Source: Paramicrosporidium saccamoebae
Taxonomy: Eukaryota > Rozellomycota
Assembly (NCBI GenBank): GCA_002794465.1
Contig: MTSL01000048.1
Coordinates: forward strand, 18,535-82,534
Direction of reading: 5' to 3'
DNA length: 64,000 bases
Shown here: positions 29,483 to 40,871 of the stretch, piece after piece
Layout: each line of letters opens with the position of its first letter
How positions within the stretch are numbered: the first letter of the stretch is position 1
Position numbers and translations under genes: made by a program
The notes under the pieces: model-generated
Seen by the model: the letters and a program-made list of their open reading frames with translations, nothing else
Database searches by the model: none
What the model was told of the DNA's origin: nothing

Positions 29483-30495
29483 ATGGCGGATGAATCTAAA
29501 CCGTCAGGCAGCAGAAAGCCTATCGCCAATGAACGGTATTCCGTTCAATTGAACCAACATGTAGTCCCAAAATGATGGGGATTAATGACCTCAAAAAGGG
29601 AGATGACAAGACCATGTACGCTGGCGGGGAGAAATCGTACACAAATTGTGAAACACTAAATGCTAGAGGGATGGCGCTGGAGGGCTCCGACCGTCCAGAA
29701 CACGATGCCGTTCGTCGCATTTTCCAACAAGCCCAACGGTATCTCGTTTGCGGAAACTAAACTATCAGTGCACCTGTTGATGATTTTGAGGAGGAAGAGG
29801 AGCCAGCCAAATCGCAGGCATTCCAAGGTCGGTCCCACAAACTGACAACAGACACTTCGTCATATCCCGGTGGGACAAGTAGTCCACGGGCCGACGGTCC
29901 CAAAAAAGTCAGCAGAACGTTGACGTTTTGGAGTGATGGCTTTACTGTGGCCGACGAGGGACCGCTCTATGATTATTCAAAGCCTGAGAATCAGGAGCTG
30001 CTACAGATGCTTGAATCTGGGTAGTTGTTTGTAAAGATGAAATTGACATGTAGACAAGCGCCCTTGCACTTGCTGAACGTGCAGCCTGGACAAGCGGTAG
30101 ATGTCAAAGTGGCATCGCGTACTAATGAGACATTCTCTCCTCCGAAGCAGGCAAAGTCTGCCTTTTCCGGAAAAGGACAGCGTCTCGGTGATTTAGCTGG
30201 ACCAACGACATCAGTTTCTAAGCCCGAGCCAGCTGCATCAGTCCCAAAGAATGGCCCGGATGTTGATCCGTCAAAACCTACCACCTCCTTGCAGCTCCGA
30301 TTGACAGACGGAAGTCGTGTCAATGCCACATTTAACACTACACATACGGTGGCCCAGTTGTACGATTACGTACAGTCCAGGTCCAATAGGTCTTTTACTC
30401 TGTTATCTGGCCGCCCTCCCACAGTACTCAGTGCCGATGACGGTCGTACTCTGGAAGAAGCTCAGCTTCTAAATACTGTAGTAATTCAACAATAA
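29483..30495 (+). CDS. SEP-UBX protein (p47/Shp1/Ubx3), Cdc48 cofactor
   Basis: 306 aa with introns at 29536-29564 (29 nt), 29739-29768 (30) and 30021-30053 (33), all frame-restoring. Order: INDLKKGDDKTMYAGGEKS (the YAGGEKS box of the family), SEP domain (SRTLTFWSDGFTVADEGPLY ... LLNVQPGQAVDVKVASR), linker, UBX domain (TTSLQLRLTDGSRVNATFNT ... LLNTVVIQ). It binds Cdc48/p97 through UBX and a SHP-like motif and acts in membrane fusion and proteasomal delivery. The N-terminal UBA domain usual in p47/Shp1 is absent: the product starts MADESKPSGS. Either lost here or in an unrecognised upstream exon, though divergent spacing to the previous gene is only 35 nt. Confidence 0.92.
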
Positions 30496-30636
30496 TACTA
30501 GCGCCATGCTCTTGTATACAGACTAAATTTGTCTGCGCCAGTTGAGAGGTTACTATTGGTCAGTTTGTTTCATGCGAAGGCCTCTTTTCAGCTTCGGGCG
30601 AGCGGCAAATGGCAAGGGACGGCTGCCTCTTAAGCC

Positions 30637-33600
30637 ATGACCGACAGTCCAAAGTCCAAGGCCCGTCGTCGCTCCATGACCAACACCACTGCCGTCTACG
30701 ACACTGCCCGTCTCGAAGCGGAAACGGTTGGCCACCTCTTGGCACACCATGGACACCAATGTAGGGCGTTGTCCAGACAGGAGCAGACTGACAGGACCAA
30801 GAGACTGGGAAAGATGAGAGCCTTCTTGGAACAGTGCGAGACTACACGGCCTGCGGGAATCAATGCGACGATGCTACAGAGAATGCGCATGATATTGCAC
30901 AAGGCGGCCACCTCAAAGGAGCTTGCATTTGGACGATGGACAAGGATCCTCAATGAACGTCGAAAGGTCGCTTTTTTGGAAAAGATGCATAATCGGCTAA
31001 AGCGGCGTGGGAGATGGCTGAAAAAGTTGGATGGATTGATGGAGGTGCGTGCCGCCGAGGCAGTTGCCCACGAGGACGACGAACGGAACCAAATCTGGTC
31101 CCAAATCTGTCGCAAGCAAATCCCCAAGGTGGCCCGACAGATGAGCAACGCCATTGCCACTCGTCTAAGCAACGCCCGCAAAGCAGCATCCCTCTGTGCT
31201 CGTGAGCAGCAGAAATCGCTGCAGAAACTGAAAAAGGGCGAGGCTCGGGATATGGCGTCTCGATCACGGAAAGGAATGAGGGAGATGCTGCAATTTTGGA
31301 AGAGGAATGAGAAAGAAGAGCGAGAGTTGAGGAAGCGAGCAGAGAAGGAGGCAACTGAACGGCGAAGGCTAGAAGAGGAGGAGCGCGAAGCCAGGAGACA
31401 GAACAAAAAGTTGCAGTTTATGATTACACAAACCGAGCTCTACAGTCACTTTATTGCAAGAAAGGCTGACACGGCTGTTACTACGGGGCCGGCCAAGAAG
31501 CTGGCGGCTGGAGTTGACTTTGCTGATCTCGATGACACTGTCATCACTGAGCATGCGCAATTGGCAGCCCAGAAGGCAGTGGCCGCCGAGCGTGAAAAGC
31601 TGAAAAAGTTTGACACGGAATCGGACAAACATCGAACAGAGGCGGGCGGAGAGAATAGTACCCTCGGTCAGGAACTGGATCACCTTGATTTCAAGGCTCC
31701 GTCCACACTTGCCGATGTGCAGATTGAGATCCGACAGCCTCGAATGCTCCAGGCCCAGCTGAAAGGGTACCAAATCAAAGGCTTGACATGGCTGGCTAAT
31801 TTATATGAGCAGGTAAGGAAGGTTGTGTGGATCTGATTCGTGTAGGGTATTAATGGAATTCTTGCAGATGAGATGGGCTTGGGAAAGACTATCCAAGCCA
31901 TTTCGCTAATGGCACATTTGGCTGAGACTCATAACATTTGGGGCCCATTTCTGGTTATTGCGCCGGCGTCTACTTTGCACAATTGGCAACAAGAAATAGC
32001 CCGCTTTGTGCCGTCATTGAGAGCCCTGCCATACTGGGGCAATGTAAATGATCGAAAGACGTTGCGCAAATTTTGGAATCCAAAAAAGCTATATTCAAAG
32101 GATTCGCATTTCCATATCCTCATCACCAGCTATCAGCTCGTTGTGGCTGATGAAAAGTACTTTCAACGCATCAAATGGCAATACATGATTCTTGACGAAG
32201 CCCAGGCCATCAAAAGCAGTTCTAGCGTGCGATGGAAGACGCTGTTGAGCTTCCAATGCAGAAATCGTCTGCTGTTGACGGGCACTCCAATTCAGAACTC
32301 TATGCAAGAGTTATGGGCCTTGTTACATTTTATCATGCCTGGTTTGTTCGACTCCCACGACGAGTTCAGTGATTGGTTCTCTCGCGATATTGAAAGTCAT
32401 GCTGTGGCTGCCGAGGCCAAAAGTGGCACAAGTACCCTCAACGAACATCAACTCCAACGATTGCACATGATTCTAAAACCATTCATGTTGCGGCGTGTTA
32501 AGAAGGATGTGGAGGATGAGCTGGGTGCCAAGGTGGAGATTGATGTTGACTGTTCTCTTAGCGGACGACAACGCACAATGTACAGGGCGATTAGAGACAA
32601 GTTACCATTGGCTGATCTTGTCAGCATGTCCTCGAGCAATGCTGACACTTTGATGAACATTGTGATGCAGTTTCGCAAAGTCTGTAATCACCCCGAGCTG
32701 TTTGAACGGACCGAAATCAAGTCACCGTTCTTTCTTCATGAGCTTGACATTATCCGGCCGACCGGAAGGGATTCCTCCGTCCTGTACTGGGACGGACCAT
32801 TGCAAAACCCTCTTGTCATGAGAATACCCAAAATTTGTGCACCTGTGGTGGGGGAGAAGAGCAAATTTTTAGAGTTTGACACTTCCATATTCCATCCGCA
32901 ACATGTAGCATCGACTCGGTGGCAGAAAGACGATGCATTTGCTGTATGCTACACTTCGCCGGTTTTGGACAGAAGTGATATACCTTTAATTCTGAGGAGC
33001 GGCCCGGTGGGACTGGCATTATGGCAGGAGGGTAACAAGAAATCTCTTCTGGACCAATGGAACGGGCATCCTGATGAATTGGAGAATATCAGGATGCCAT
33101 GGGAGAAGAACAGTCTCCCATCCTTGGAAATCCCTGACAATGTTCGATTCGTGTGTCGCAATTCCGTCTTTTACTCCCCTCGAGTGGTTGCTGGACCCAT
33201 TTCCTTGGTAGTTGACGACATGAGCTACATGCTCCGCAGCAATGTCCATATTGGACAAGAGTTGAAGATTGACTCACTGCCTGACTTTGAGGTGGATGGA
33301 GGTTCTGGCCGCTTTATTGTCATGCCTAACATTGGTAAGTTGGTGAGCGATGCGGGAAAGATGGCCACGCTCGACAGGTTGCTGACTGAACTCAAGGCGG
33401 GGGGACACCGAGTGTTGATCTACAATCAAATGACGCGAATGATTGACTTGATGGAGGAATATTTACATTACCGGGGCTACTCGTACATTAGACTAGACGG
33501 ATCATCCAAGATTGCTGATCGACGCGACTTGGTTAACGACTGGCAGAGTCGGCCCGACATTTTTGTATTTTTGCTAAGCACCCGCGCGGGAGGACTGGGG

Positions 33601-33939
33601 ATTAATCTAACGGCGGCTGACACGGTCATTTTCTATGATTCCGACTGGAATCCGACGGTGGATCAGCAAGCAATGGATCGTGCGCATCGTCTGGGACAGA
33701 CAAAACAGGTCACAGTATACCGACTAATCACACGGAACAGCATTGAGGAGCGGATGCGACAGAGGGCGAAGCAGAAGGATGAGATCCACAAGGTGGTGAT
33801 TGCGGGAGGAGAGTTTAGACAGATGGATGCGGGCCGCCCCAACCAAAAGGACATTGTGTCGCTGCTGCTGGAGGAAGGCGATGATACAACATTGCGCAGC
33901 ACAGAGGATCCTGGCGCAAAAAGGATGCGTCTTGAATAG
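30637..33939 (+). CDS. ino80: INO80 chromatin-remodelling ATPase
   Basis: 1089 aa with one 33-nt intron (31813-31845) just before the Walker A block. N-terminal basic helices lead to the DBINO region (KKLQFMITQTELYSHFIARK). The SNF2 ATPase has LKGYQIKGLTWLANLYEQ, ADEMGLGKT, APASTLHNW, LDEAQAIK, LTGTPIQNSMQELWALL, and helicase-C with LLSTRAGGLGINLTAADTVI, DSDWNPTVDQQAMDRAHRLG. The INO80 insertion lies between lobes. It remodels nucleosomes in transcription, replication and repair. Shorter than the yeast protein (about 1490 aa), mainly at the N-terminus. A CCAAT (ATTGG) element sits at about 30554. Confidence 0.95.
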
Positions 33940-34145
33940 GATAATAAACTCCTGATTGGCTGGTGAGTGTTTTTTGCAAAGACCAATGACTGGGGACAAT
34001 TAGGGACTATTTCAAAATAAAGACTGTCGATTGGACACGAGTTGGATTGACGAATGGGAGGGTGGGAGGGACGAGTGACACGCTAGCAACCGAAACTTGG
34101 CAACGAAGTACGATACAAAGGAAGGCAGACGGACGATGCAACACG

Positions 34146-36428
34146 ATGGCGTCACCGACAAAGCACACTGAAGACACGATCCGTCTTTTATTGCCGTTGC
34201 CGACAACGTGCACCCTGCCGACGATGCGCTACACCATTGATCGACTGCGGACGACATTGTCCTGTGAGGTGGAATTGCTACCGGCCTCCCGGACCGTATC
34301 CGTACAAGGACAACGTGCTCAGGTTATGGCAGCGCGTCAGCAATTGGCCCGAGCAAGACGATCAGAACGCATGACGATGCGCTATCGACAGCGAATGGAA
34401 AGTCCAGCTGCAATCAGCGTCGCCAGGGTAGGCACGGGGGAGAAGGAGCTGAGAGTGCAGGGAGTTCCCGATGAGGAAGAAATTGACGGGGACGTCACTG
34501 ATCTGGAATATGCACGATTGGCACACATTATGGAAATGGACGGAGGCGTGCGTCAAGAAATCTCAATCCCCTTGCACGTGGCTGGACGAGTGGCAGGTTG
34601 TTCTGGTCGAAATCGATTCCACACGCTCCTAAAGAATGGAGTATTGTTAGAGGTAGCAGGAAGGATTTGCGAGAAGGAGCTTGGCCATGAGCATGAGCAT
34701 GAACACGAAAATGGGACTGGGACTGGGACTGGAAATGAGACTAGTTCCCAGAATCCTCAGCATCAACATCTTCAGACTAAGTGTACAGTGTTTCTCAGTG
34801 CTCGCACTCAGGAGGAACTCGACGTTGTGCAAAAGGGCATTTTGGAAGATGCGGCTTCCACCGAGGCGATGCAATTTGCTCTTTGTGTGGATGAACGTTT
34901 GTCAGATTGGTTATTGTCCCATCGCCGGACGCAGCTGCAGCAGATTACTTATAAAAATGGGACAAGTGTGTCATTGCGACCAACAACGCTGTTAGTGCAT
35001 GGCCATCGACGTGAGACAGTGCGAACTACAGCGGAGGAGATTACGCGATTGACTCACAACTTTCATTCGTGTACATTGTGGTTGGCAGAACAGTATGAAA
35101 CGCTTCCAGTGCTGTTGGAACGAGCAGCTCGACAGAGCGGTGCTGAAATCCAACAGGCCTCTCATGCGGTAGACCTATTTGGGACGCAGGAGCAGTTGCG
35201 CACCGCTATTGCCACATTGCAGGCGGCAGGCATTGAATGTCTGCAGATTAAATATCGACTGGGTCAGAGTGAAGAGATTCGCGATTTTATCAGTGGTAAG
35301 AAGGATGGGAAACTGATCAAAATTATGAAAGAGACGGGTGCCTCCATTTCATTGGGCGGTTCAGGCCGTTTAGGCATTGATTCCCAAATCGACATTGAAT
35401 TGGTTGCCCAGGATCCTGACTCTCTTGCCATTGCCCTCGATATGTTATTGGGAGAGTTTCCTGCTGAACGTTCCTTCTTCTTAGCTGACAGTCATCACAA
35501 ACGACTGATTGGCCACGGTGGCAGGACCATCCAGCGGGTCATGAAAAAGTATGCCGTGTACATTAAATTCCTCAGTGCGGAGGAGGCGGCAGCTCGTGCA
35601 CCTGTCGATGCCATGGCTTTGCCCCGAGTGTTGGCTAGTCGACTGCCCAATGTATTGGTCCGTACTCCCTCAAAGAACGAAGAGGCCTTAAGTGCGGCAC
35701 AGGACGAGATCCACGACATGGCCGAGGAGCTTGAGCACCAAATCCCCAAACGCGTCATGCGATTGGATCGTCATGCTCTATTAGCTCTCAGTGATTCTGA
35801 ACGGACGGCATTGGCAGACTTTCTTAGACAGTTTCGAGAGTCATTAGACTTTTCCGTTCCGTCCACCTTTTCAGAGAGTCCCGAGGATGATGGCGTCTTT
35901 GTTATCAAAGTGCGTGGATATCAGACACCTTTGAATCTGTTCTATGAACGGGTCACCGGTGATATGGCATCTCTCATTAAGCCTCTCCTCCACACGGCTG
36001 CCGTCTCTCCCCCGTCCACACCCACTACCCTCCCCTCGCCCACCATTTCCATGCAGAGTAATCTGTCCGTCAGTAGTTCGGCCAGCTGGACCGCCCAATC
36101 CCCCGACCTGTTCTCCCATTTCCCCATGTCGGTGCTGCAGCCTCCCGTTTCAACTACCCTCACTCCCACCAGTCCCATGGTTGCGCCAACAAAGCTGCCT
36201 CAGTTGGGATTCAATCCCACCATTGGCAGTCAGAAGCGCAAACATTGTCCCTGGAACATGGGCTTTCCCAAATTGTCGCTCATGACGGTCGATTCGCTCT
36301 GGCGGAACGATGTCGATGACTTTACTACACTGGTAAGATTTTGTTCGTGTATTGACGTATAGGATTGGAAGATTATCAGTGAACAGCATTACCGGAGAAG
36401 GGCATCCTCTGTATTCCGTGCTCAATAA
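34146..36428 (+). CDS. Multi-KH-domain RNA-binding protein (Bicaudal-C-like)
   Basis: 750 aa with a 30-nt intron near the end (36333-36362) that adds DWKIISEQHYRRRASSVFRA. Several KH-like repeats; the clearest are at about residues 370-500: FISGKKDGKLIKIMKETGAS, then SHHKRLIGHGGRTIQRVMKK with the GxxG loop, and NVLVRTPSKNEEAL. Fungal proteins of this type are cytoplasmic RNA regulators. An EHEHEHENGTGTGTG low-complexity patch lies near residue 180 and Ser/Pro-rich sequence near 640-700. The start is the first ATG in frame; an upstream TTG-initiated extension is ignored. Stop TAA overlaps AATAAA (36424-36429). CCAAT/ATTGG motifs lie upstream. Confidence 0.75.
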
Positions 36429-36797
36429 ACTGTCTAGAAAATAAACTGTATTCAACCTGTGATTTCGTCCATCTATACAGTCCAAGGATAAAGGGCCTGC
36501 GCTACAGTATCCGCTGATGATCGGTAGTCCGACCCAGGTAGCGGAAACTCTGATCCAGCGGGCAATCCTAGTCTAGCTGATTGCCCTAATACAGATAGCA
36601 GTCCTAATTCAGGTAGTAGGCACACTAGTCACGGCTGTCCTGAAGGTGACTGCCTATCCATATGCCACACTTTTTGATGACACTATCTGTATTTGGATTG
36701 TTTGGAAAACGTGGTGTAACATGAATTACTGATTTTGGACATATTATTGGCAGAGTACAAAAAAGGCAAAAAATTGTTGTCATTGTGTACCACTGCG
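36429..36797. other. Intergenic region with repeat-family-2 remnant
   Basis: No gene seen. Sequence at about 36506-36545 (CAGTATCCGCTGATGATCGG then CGACCCAGGTAGCGG) matches part of the dispersed repeat at 61872-62029 in the same orientation, so it is a fragment of that family. The right end should hold the promoter of the first gene of the secreted-protein array. Confidence 0.45.
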
Positions 36798-37745
36798 ATG
36801 AGGCTGGCTTGTTCCTTGCTCCTCTCCACAGTGTGCGGCGCTGCTAATGTTCTATTTCATTACAAGGGAGACTCTCTTCCTTCTATTGGAGAGAAGGGTG
36901 ACTTTAATTATTTATCTGCAGGAGGATTTGTCGCCAACGATGGAAATCTGGAACTCTGGAATGACGCATTGCATGTAGTGAGCCTTCCGTTCAAGTCTTC
37001 CCACTTTTCGCTCCTGGACAATCCCAAATTCCAGCTCTTTACTAACCAACATTTCTCAATCAAGGATAAGCTAACTGTCAAGATGACATCCCACATAATG
37101 ACCTCGGGCGTGGATAAGCATCCCTTTGGCGATCAAGTCTTCAGTCCGTGTAGCGATCCACGTCTGGCAGCAGGTACAATGGTTGCAAAGGACAATGAGA
37201 ATGGCATTGTTTACAGCTTTGTGCTGGCCGAGGGATACATCTTTGCCGTGGTCCAATCATTGCTGGTGACGCCAGGGGGACCGAGCGATGCTCCACGAGC
37301 CGCCTATGCCATCCCTCTCCTCGGAATCAGTCCAATGGGCGAGTATAACATTGGAATGCACTTTGATCGGGCAGCTGAGACAATCTCCTGGGTGATCAAC
37401 GGATATCAGCACTTCCAAATGAAGAGTTCGGAATTGCTACCGCCAGAGCACAAGGTGTTGAAATGGGGACCCGATGCAACATTTAAATTCCCCAACCGTA
37501 TCACTGTAGGATTTGGGACTCTCAGCGCTCTGGAATACTACCCGCCCCAATATCCGCCCGACTACCCACCAAACGGACAGAATGTTGGGATTGCCCTAGT
37601 GAAGCTGGCAGCGCCGATGCAGTTTCTAGATCCAAAGAATGATGGGCCAGCACAGTATTTTATTGATCATAGTGATCCTGAGTACCAGGTGTGGGGACAG
37701 GGAGCCATGCTCGATGTTCAGGACCTCATCGTCGAGGCACAATAA
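36798..37745 (+). CDS. Secreted tandem-array protein 1 (subfamily A)
   Basis: 315 aa starting MRLACSLLLSTVCGAANVLF, a clear signal peptide with cleavage likely after CGA. First of seven paralogues. Family core: GVDKHPFGDQ, DPRLAAGTM, FSFVL-like strand (VYSFVLAEGYIFAVVQSLL), AYAIPL, FDRAAETISWVINGYQHFQM, FGTLSALEYYPP. Alternating short strands and the IxW(V)xDG motif suggest a beta-sandwich of the concanavalin-like kind. A remembered resemblance to the DUF6081-type bacterial/fungal family is tentative. No transmembrane segment after the signal, so secreted. The start is the Met immediately ahead of the signal; an upstream open stretch has no ATG. Stop overlaps AATAAA. Confidence 0.8.
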   Translation: MRLACSLLLSTVCGAANVLFHYKGDSLPSIGEKGDFNYLSAGGFVANDGNLELWNDALHVVSLPFKSSHFSLLDNPKFQLFTNQHFSIKDKLTVKMTSHIMTSGVDKHPFGDQVFSPCSDPRLAAGTMVAKDNENGIVYSFVLAEGYIFAVVQSLLVTPGGPSDAPRAAYAIPLLGISPMGEYNIGMHFDRAAETISWVINGYQHFQMKSSELLPPEHKVLKWGPDATFKFPNRITVGFGTLSALEYYPPQYPPDYPPNGQNVGIALVKLAAPMQFLDPKNDGPAQYFIDHSDPEYQVWGQGAMLDVQDLIVEAQ

Positions 37746-38110
37746 AGCGTTATTTAGTTTGCAATCAGATTCAATTGGCAATAATTCCACCCGGAACCCG
37801 CCAATCGAAAAATGCGATCCCATCGGCCCGATTTGTAAGACTGGCAATCGATCTGCCAGTCCATCAACAGACTTGCAAGTTACTGAGAATCGATGGTGGT
37901 TTGGATAACGCCGACCCATTAATTCTATGACAGTCAGGCGCCATGCTACTCCGTTCCAAAGATTCTAGACTGCTATCAATCACAAGGTCTGTGCGCAATT
38001 AACTACTTGGAGATTGAACATTCTAGACATGTGGCTTAGCATCGATCTTTGGGTTTATCATATTAAACGTAATTTCTGACGTATAGTCGCTGATAGTGTG
38101 CGCCATCGAG

Positions 38111-39034
38111 ATGAGAATAGCCTGCTTATTTTTCGCGTCAACAGTGTATGGTGCCGGCGTGGTATTTCAGTATAAGGGAGACACTCTTCCTTCCATTGGA
38201 GAGGACGGTGACTTTAACTTTTTCTCGGCCGGCGATTTCATCAGCAATGATGGAACGGCTCGCATCCAGGATGAAAGACTACTTATTGATAGCTCCCCCT
38301 TCACTTCCCATTCTCCTACGCTCCTTGACAATCCCAAGTACCAAATTTTTACCAACAAGCACTTTTCTATCGATGATTCTACATTGTCTGTCAAAATGAC
38401 AGCTGCTGTAACCACGCCCGGTGTGCAAGATCATCCCTTTGGCCCATACGTCACTAATCCGTACAGCGATCCGCGCCTGGCAGCTGGTGCAATGATTGTC
38501 AAGGACGACGAGCATGGCGTCATTTACGACTTTGTGCTGACCGAACAACGCATCTGTGCTGTGGTCCAGTCTCTGCTATTTACACCAGCGGGGCCAAACC
38601 AATCTCCAAGCGCTGCCTATGCTATCCCTCTCCTTGACACTACTGAAATGACACGTCATCAACTTGAGATAAAGTTTGACGGGGTAGCCAAGACGATCTC
38701 CTGGGTGATTGATGGACAGCAGCTGTTCCAAATGAAGAGCTCTGAGATGTTGCCAGCAGAGCACAAGGTGCTGAAATGGGGACCCAATGAGCTATTCAAG
38801 TTCCCCAACAAGATCAATGTCGGTTTCGGGACCCTAACTGCGTTTGAATATTATCTGTCCGACGAAAACACTGAAGGGATAGCACTGGTAAAGTTGGCGG
38901 CGCCAATGCCTTTTATTGATCCGAGAAGCGACGAGCCTGCGCAGTATGTCACCGACTCTGCTGTTAAAGAATACCAAGCATGGGGACAAGGCGCTGGGCT
39001 CTACATCGAGGAGCTTGTAGTCGAGCGGCAGTGA
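38111..39034 (+). CDS. Secreted tandem-array protein 2 (subfamily A)
   Basis: 307 aa, signal peptide MRIACLFFASTVYGAGVVFQ. Closest to copy 1: FQYKGDTLPSIGEDGDFNFF, GVQDHPFGPY, DPRLAAGAMIVKDDEHGVIY, FVLTEQRICAVVQSLL, LFQMKSSEMLPAEHKVLKWG, NVGFGTLTAFEYY. It shares with copy 1 the long MKSSE(L/M)LP block, absent from other subfamilies. Intronless. The 365-bp spacer to copy 1 has no gene. Function unknown; carbohydrate or ligand binding outside the cell is inference from the likely fold. Confidence 0.8.
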   Translation: MRIACLFFASTVYGAGVVFQYKGDTLPSIGEDGDFNFFSAGDFISNDGTARIQDERLLIDSSPFTSHSPTLLDNPKYQIFTNKHFSIDDSTLSVKMTAAVTTPGVQDHPFGPYVTNPYSDPRLAAGAMIVKDDEHGVIYDFVLTEQRICAVVQSLLFTPAGPNQSPSAAYAIPLLDTTEMTRHQLEIKFDGVAKTISWVIDGQQLFQMKSSEMLPAEHKVLKWGPNELFKFPNKINVGFGTLTAFEYYLSDENTEGIALVKLAAPMPFIDPRSDEPAQYVTDSAVKEYQAWGQGAGLYIEELVVERQ

Positions 39035-39582
39035 ACCTGAGAGCCAGTTCAGCATATAGCGTGGCACATCATCCAATAAACAAGGACTACATGTTAATAG
39101 TATATAGCGTATTGAGGACTAGAATTTGTGATTATACAATCTCGCAGATAGGTAAAGGCCGAGAGGTTTGAGTCTGTCGTATGCTCTACTCTGGTAGACC
39201 CTTCTTAACTATGATATACTTACACCTATTGGTTATGATTGGGCTCGCTTGCCCACTCACGCCCCTTACTGACCGTTAGTTGTTCCGCAGACGCAAGGAA
39301 CTTAATGTCCGGCCATCTGATCTAGAGAGATACTTTTAAATGTATTCTACCTATCCTGTTACTGTAATGAGCACAAATGTTCAATATCTCGCCTCCCCAC
39401 CAATCCAAATTTCTTCTTAAATTGCAAAGTAGTGGGGTCGTTACTAAAACACACTGTTGATTAGGGTCGATAGTTCCATATAGTACAGTCACTATCGAGG
39501 CTCACCTAATTCGTCAGTATCATCAAGATTGCGGTATATTAAAATGTTACTGAAATGCGGGCCTAATTATTACGATATCACC
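39035..39582. other. Spacer between array genes 2 and 3
   Basis: No gene or RNA seen in about 550 bp. AT-rich; it should hold the promoter of gene 3. A Met-containing open stretch at 39544-39582 precedes the chosen start. Confidence 0.4.
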
Positions 39583-40527
39583 ATGCTCCTCTGGAATGCA
39601 CTTCAACTAGCATCTTTCGTGTCCAGCGCCAAGGTGCTCTTCGAATACCAGGGACACGAGCTGCCTAATATTGGCCCGAAGGGTATTTTTGATTATCCTG
39701 TACATCCCAACCTGCCTACAGATGGCGAACAGCTCACAATCAAAGACGATCGTCTTGTGATAAACAGTTATCCATTTAAGCACACTCGAGCTGATTTCCA
39801 TGATGCCCTCAAGTTTCAAATGTATACGAATGATCGCTTTAAATGCAATTCAGGAAAGGTAACCGTTCAAATGACTGGCGGCGCTCTCATGCATGGTGTT
39901 GAAGATAATCCCTTTGGGGAAGAGCCCATGCTCTCTCAAATCGACGCCCGCCTAGTAGCGTCAGTGTTCAATGTGCAGGATGATAAAGGGCAGGTGTTCA
40001 ATTTTATCATTACAAATGCCAGAATTAGCGCCGTTATCCAAGCCCCGTTCATCTTCCCACCCAGCCAAGAAGAGGTTACCAGCACTATGAGTTATAATAT
40101 CCCCTTGGTTGAGACGCAGGCGGGAGAAGAACACACTTTGGCCCTGATTTTTGATGCTGCTTCTCAGTCAGTGTCCTGGTCGGTTGATGGGACAATTCAC
40201 TACACCTGGACAGTCGATTCACAGATCCCTCAAGAGAACTGTATTCTTAGATGGGGCGATCTAAACCGTTTCACTTACCCAGGCAATTTTGCCGTCGGAT
40301 TTGGCAACTACGAAACCTTGTCATATTACCCGCCCCTAAATGACGCTAAGGCTTTTGGTATAGAGTACAAGGGACTGGTGAATCTCCCTTTCGAGCTACC
40401 CCTTTTCGATCCCCAATCTGGCGAGCCTGCCGAGTACATGACTAGCTCTAGTGAGCAAAAAGACCATACCTGGGATCGAGGAGCTATCCTGAGAATCAGG
40501 GACATTATTGTCACTTATGAGGTGTAA
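39583..40527 (+). CDS. Secreted tandem-array protein 3 (subfamily B)
   Basis: 314 aa from MLLWNALQLASFVSSAKVLF, a signal peptide shared with copy 6 (MLLWTALQLVSFVSGAKVLF); the in-frame ATG at 39544 would add 13 residues and spoil the signal. Core: GVEDNPFGEE, QIDARLVASVF, FNFIITNARISAVIQAP, MSYNIPLVETQAGEEHTLAL, IFDAASQSVSWSVDGTIHYT, NFAVGFGNYETLSYYPP, CTERM WDRGAILRIRDIIVTYE. Here the HPFG core reads NPFG. Near-identical to copy 6 over a 126-bp block and at the C-terminus while divergent elsewhere. Intronless. Confidence 0.8.
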   Translation: MLLWNALQLASFVSSAKVLFEYQGHELPNIGPKGIFDYPVHPNLPTDGEQLTIKDDRLVINSYPFKHTRADFHDALKFQMYTNDRFKCNSGKVTVQMTGGALMHGVEDNPFGEEPMLSQIDARLVASVFNVQDDKGQVFNFIITNARISAVIQAPFIFPPSQEEVTSTMSYNIPLVETQAGEEHTLALIFDAASQSVSWSVDGTIHYTWTVDSQIPQENCILRWGDLNRFTYPGNFAVGFGNYETLSYYPPLNDAKAFGIEYKGLVNLPFELPLFDPQSGEPAEYMTSSSEQKDHTWDRGAILRIRDIIVTYEV

Positions 40528-40871
40528 ACCCTAATTAAAAGTGAGATTGGTAATAAATATTTCATTAGGGCGGACGGAGAAGAAGATTTTTACTAAACAA
40601 TATGGCTCTTTTTAGGCAACCACTCTCAATATCACGGCCCTGACGTGTAACTGATATGCACATTCAAGTCTCCAGGCACAAAATGCTATTTTATTACAGA
40701 TACTTTATGTGGGATATTGGTTTGTGAACGTGCTATCTCGTATAAGCCAAGCAAATTGGTTGCTAGCAATCTCATCTTTTGCGGGAGGTGGACCAATGAG
40801 AAGAGGTCTAGCTAGAATCCATTAAGATGCAATCTCAAGATACCACCCCCGGATTAGTGGCTGAATTTAGT
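40528..40871. other. Spacer between array genes 3 and 4
   Basis: Contains a fragment resembling the dispersed repeat (GGCTCTTTTTAGGCAACCAC at about 40604) and, at about 40790-40850, a promoter-proximal stretch with GGACCAATGAGAAGAGG and AATCCATTAAGATGCAATCT that recurs upstream of gene 7. The ATG at 40827 inside it is in frame with gene 4. Confidence 0.5.

Noticed and set aside
30696-31406. Minus-strand open frame of 236 codons
   Set aside because: Shadow of the charged INO80 N-terminal region.
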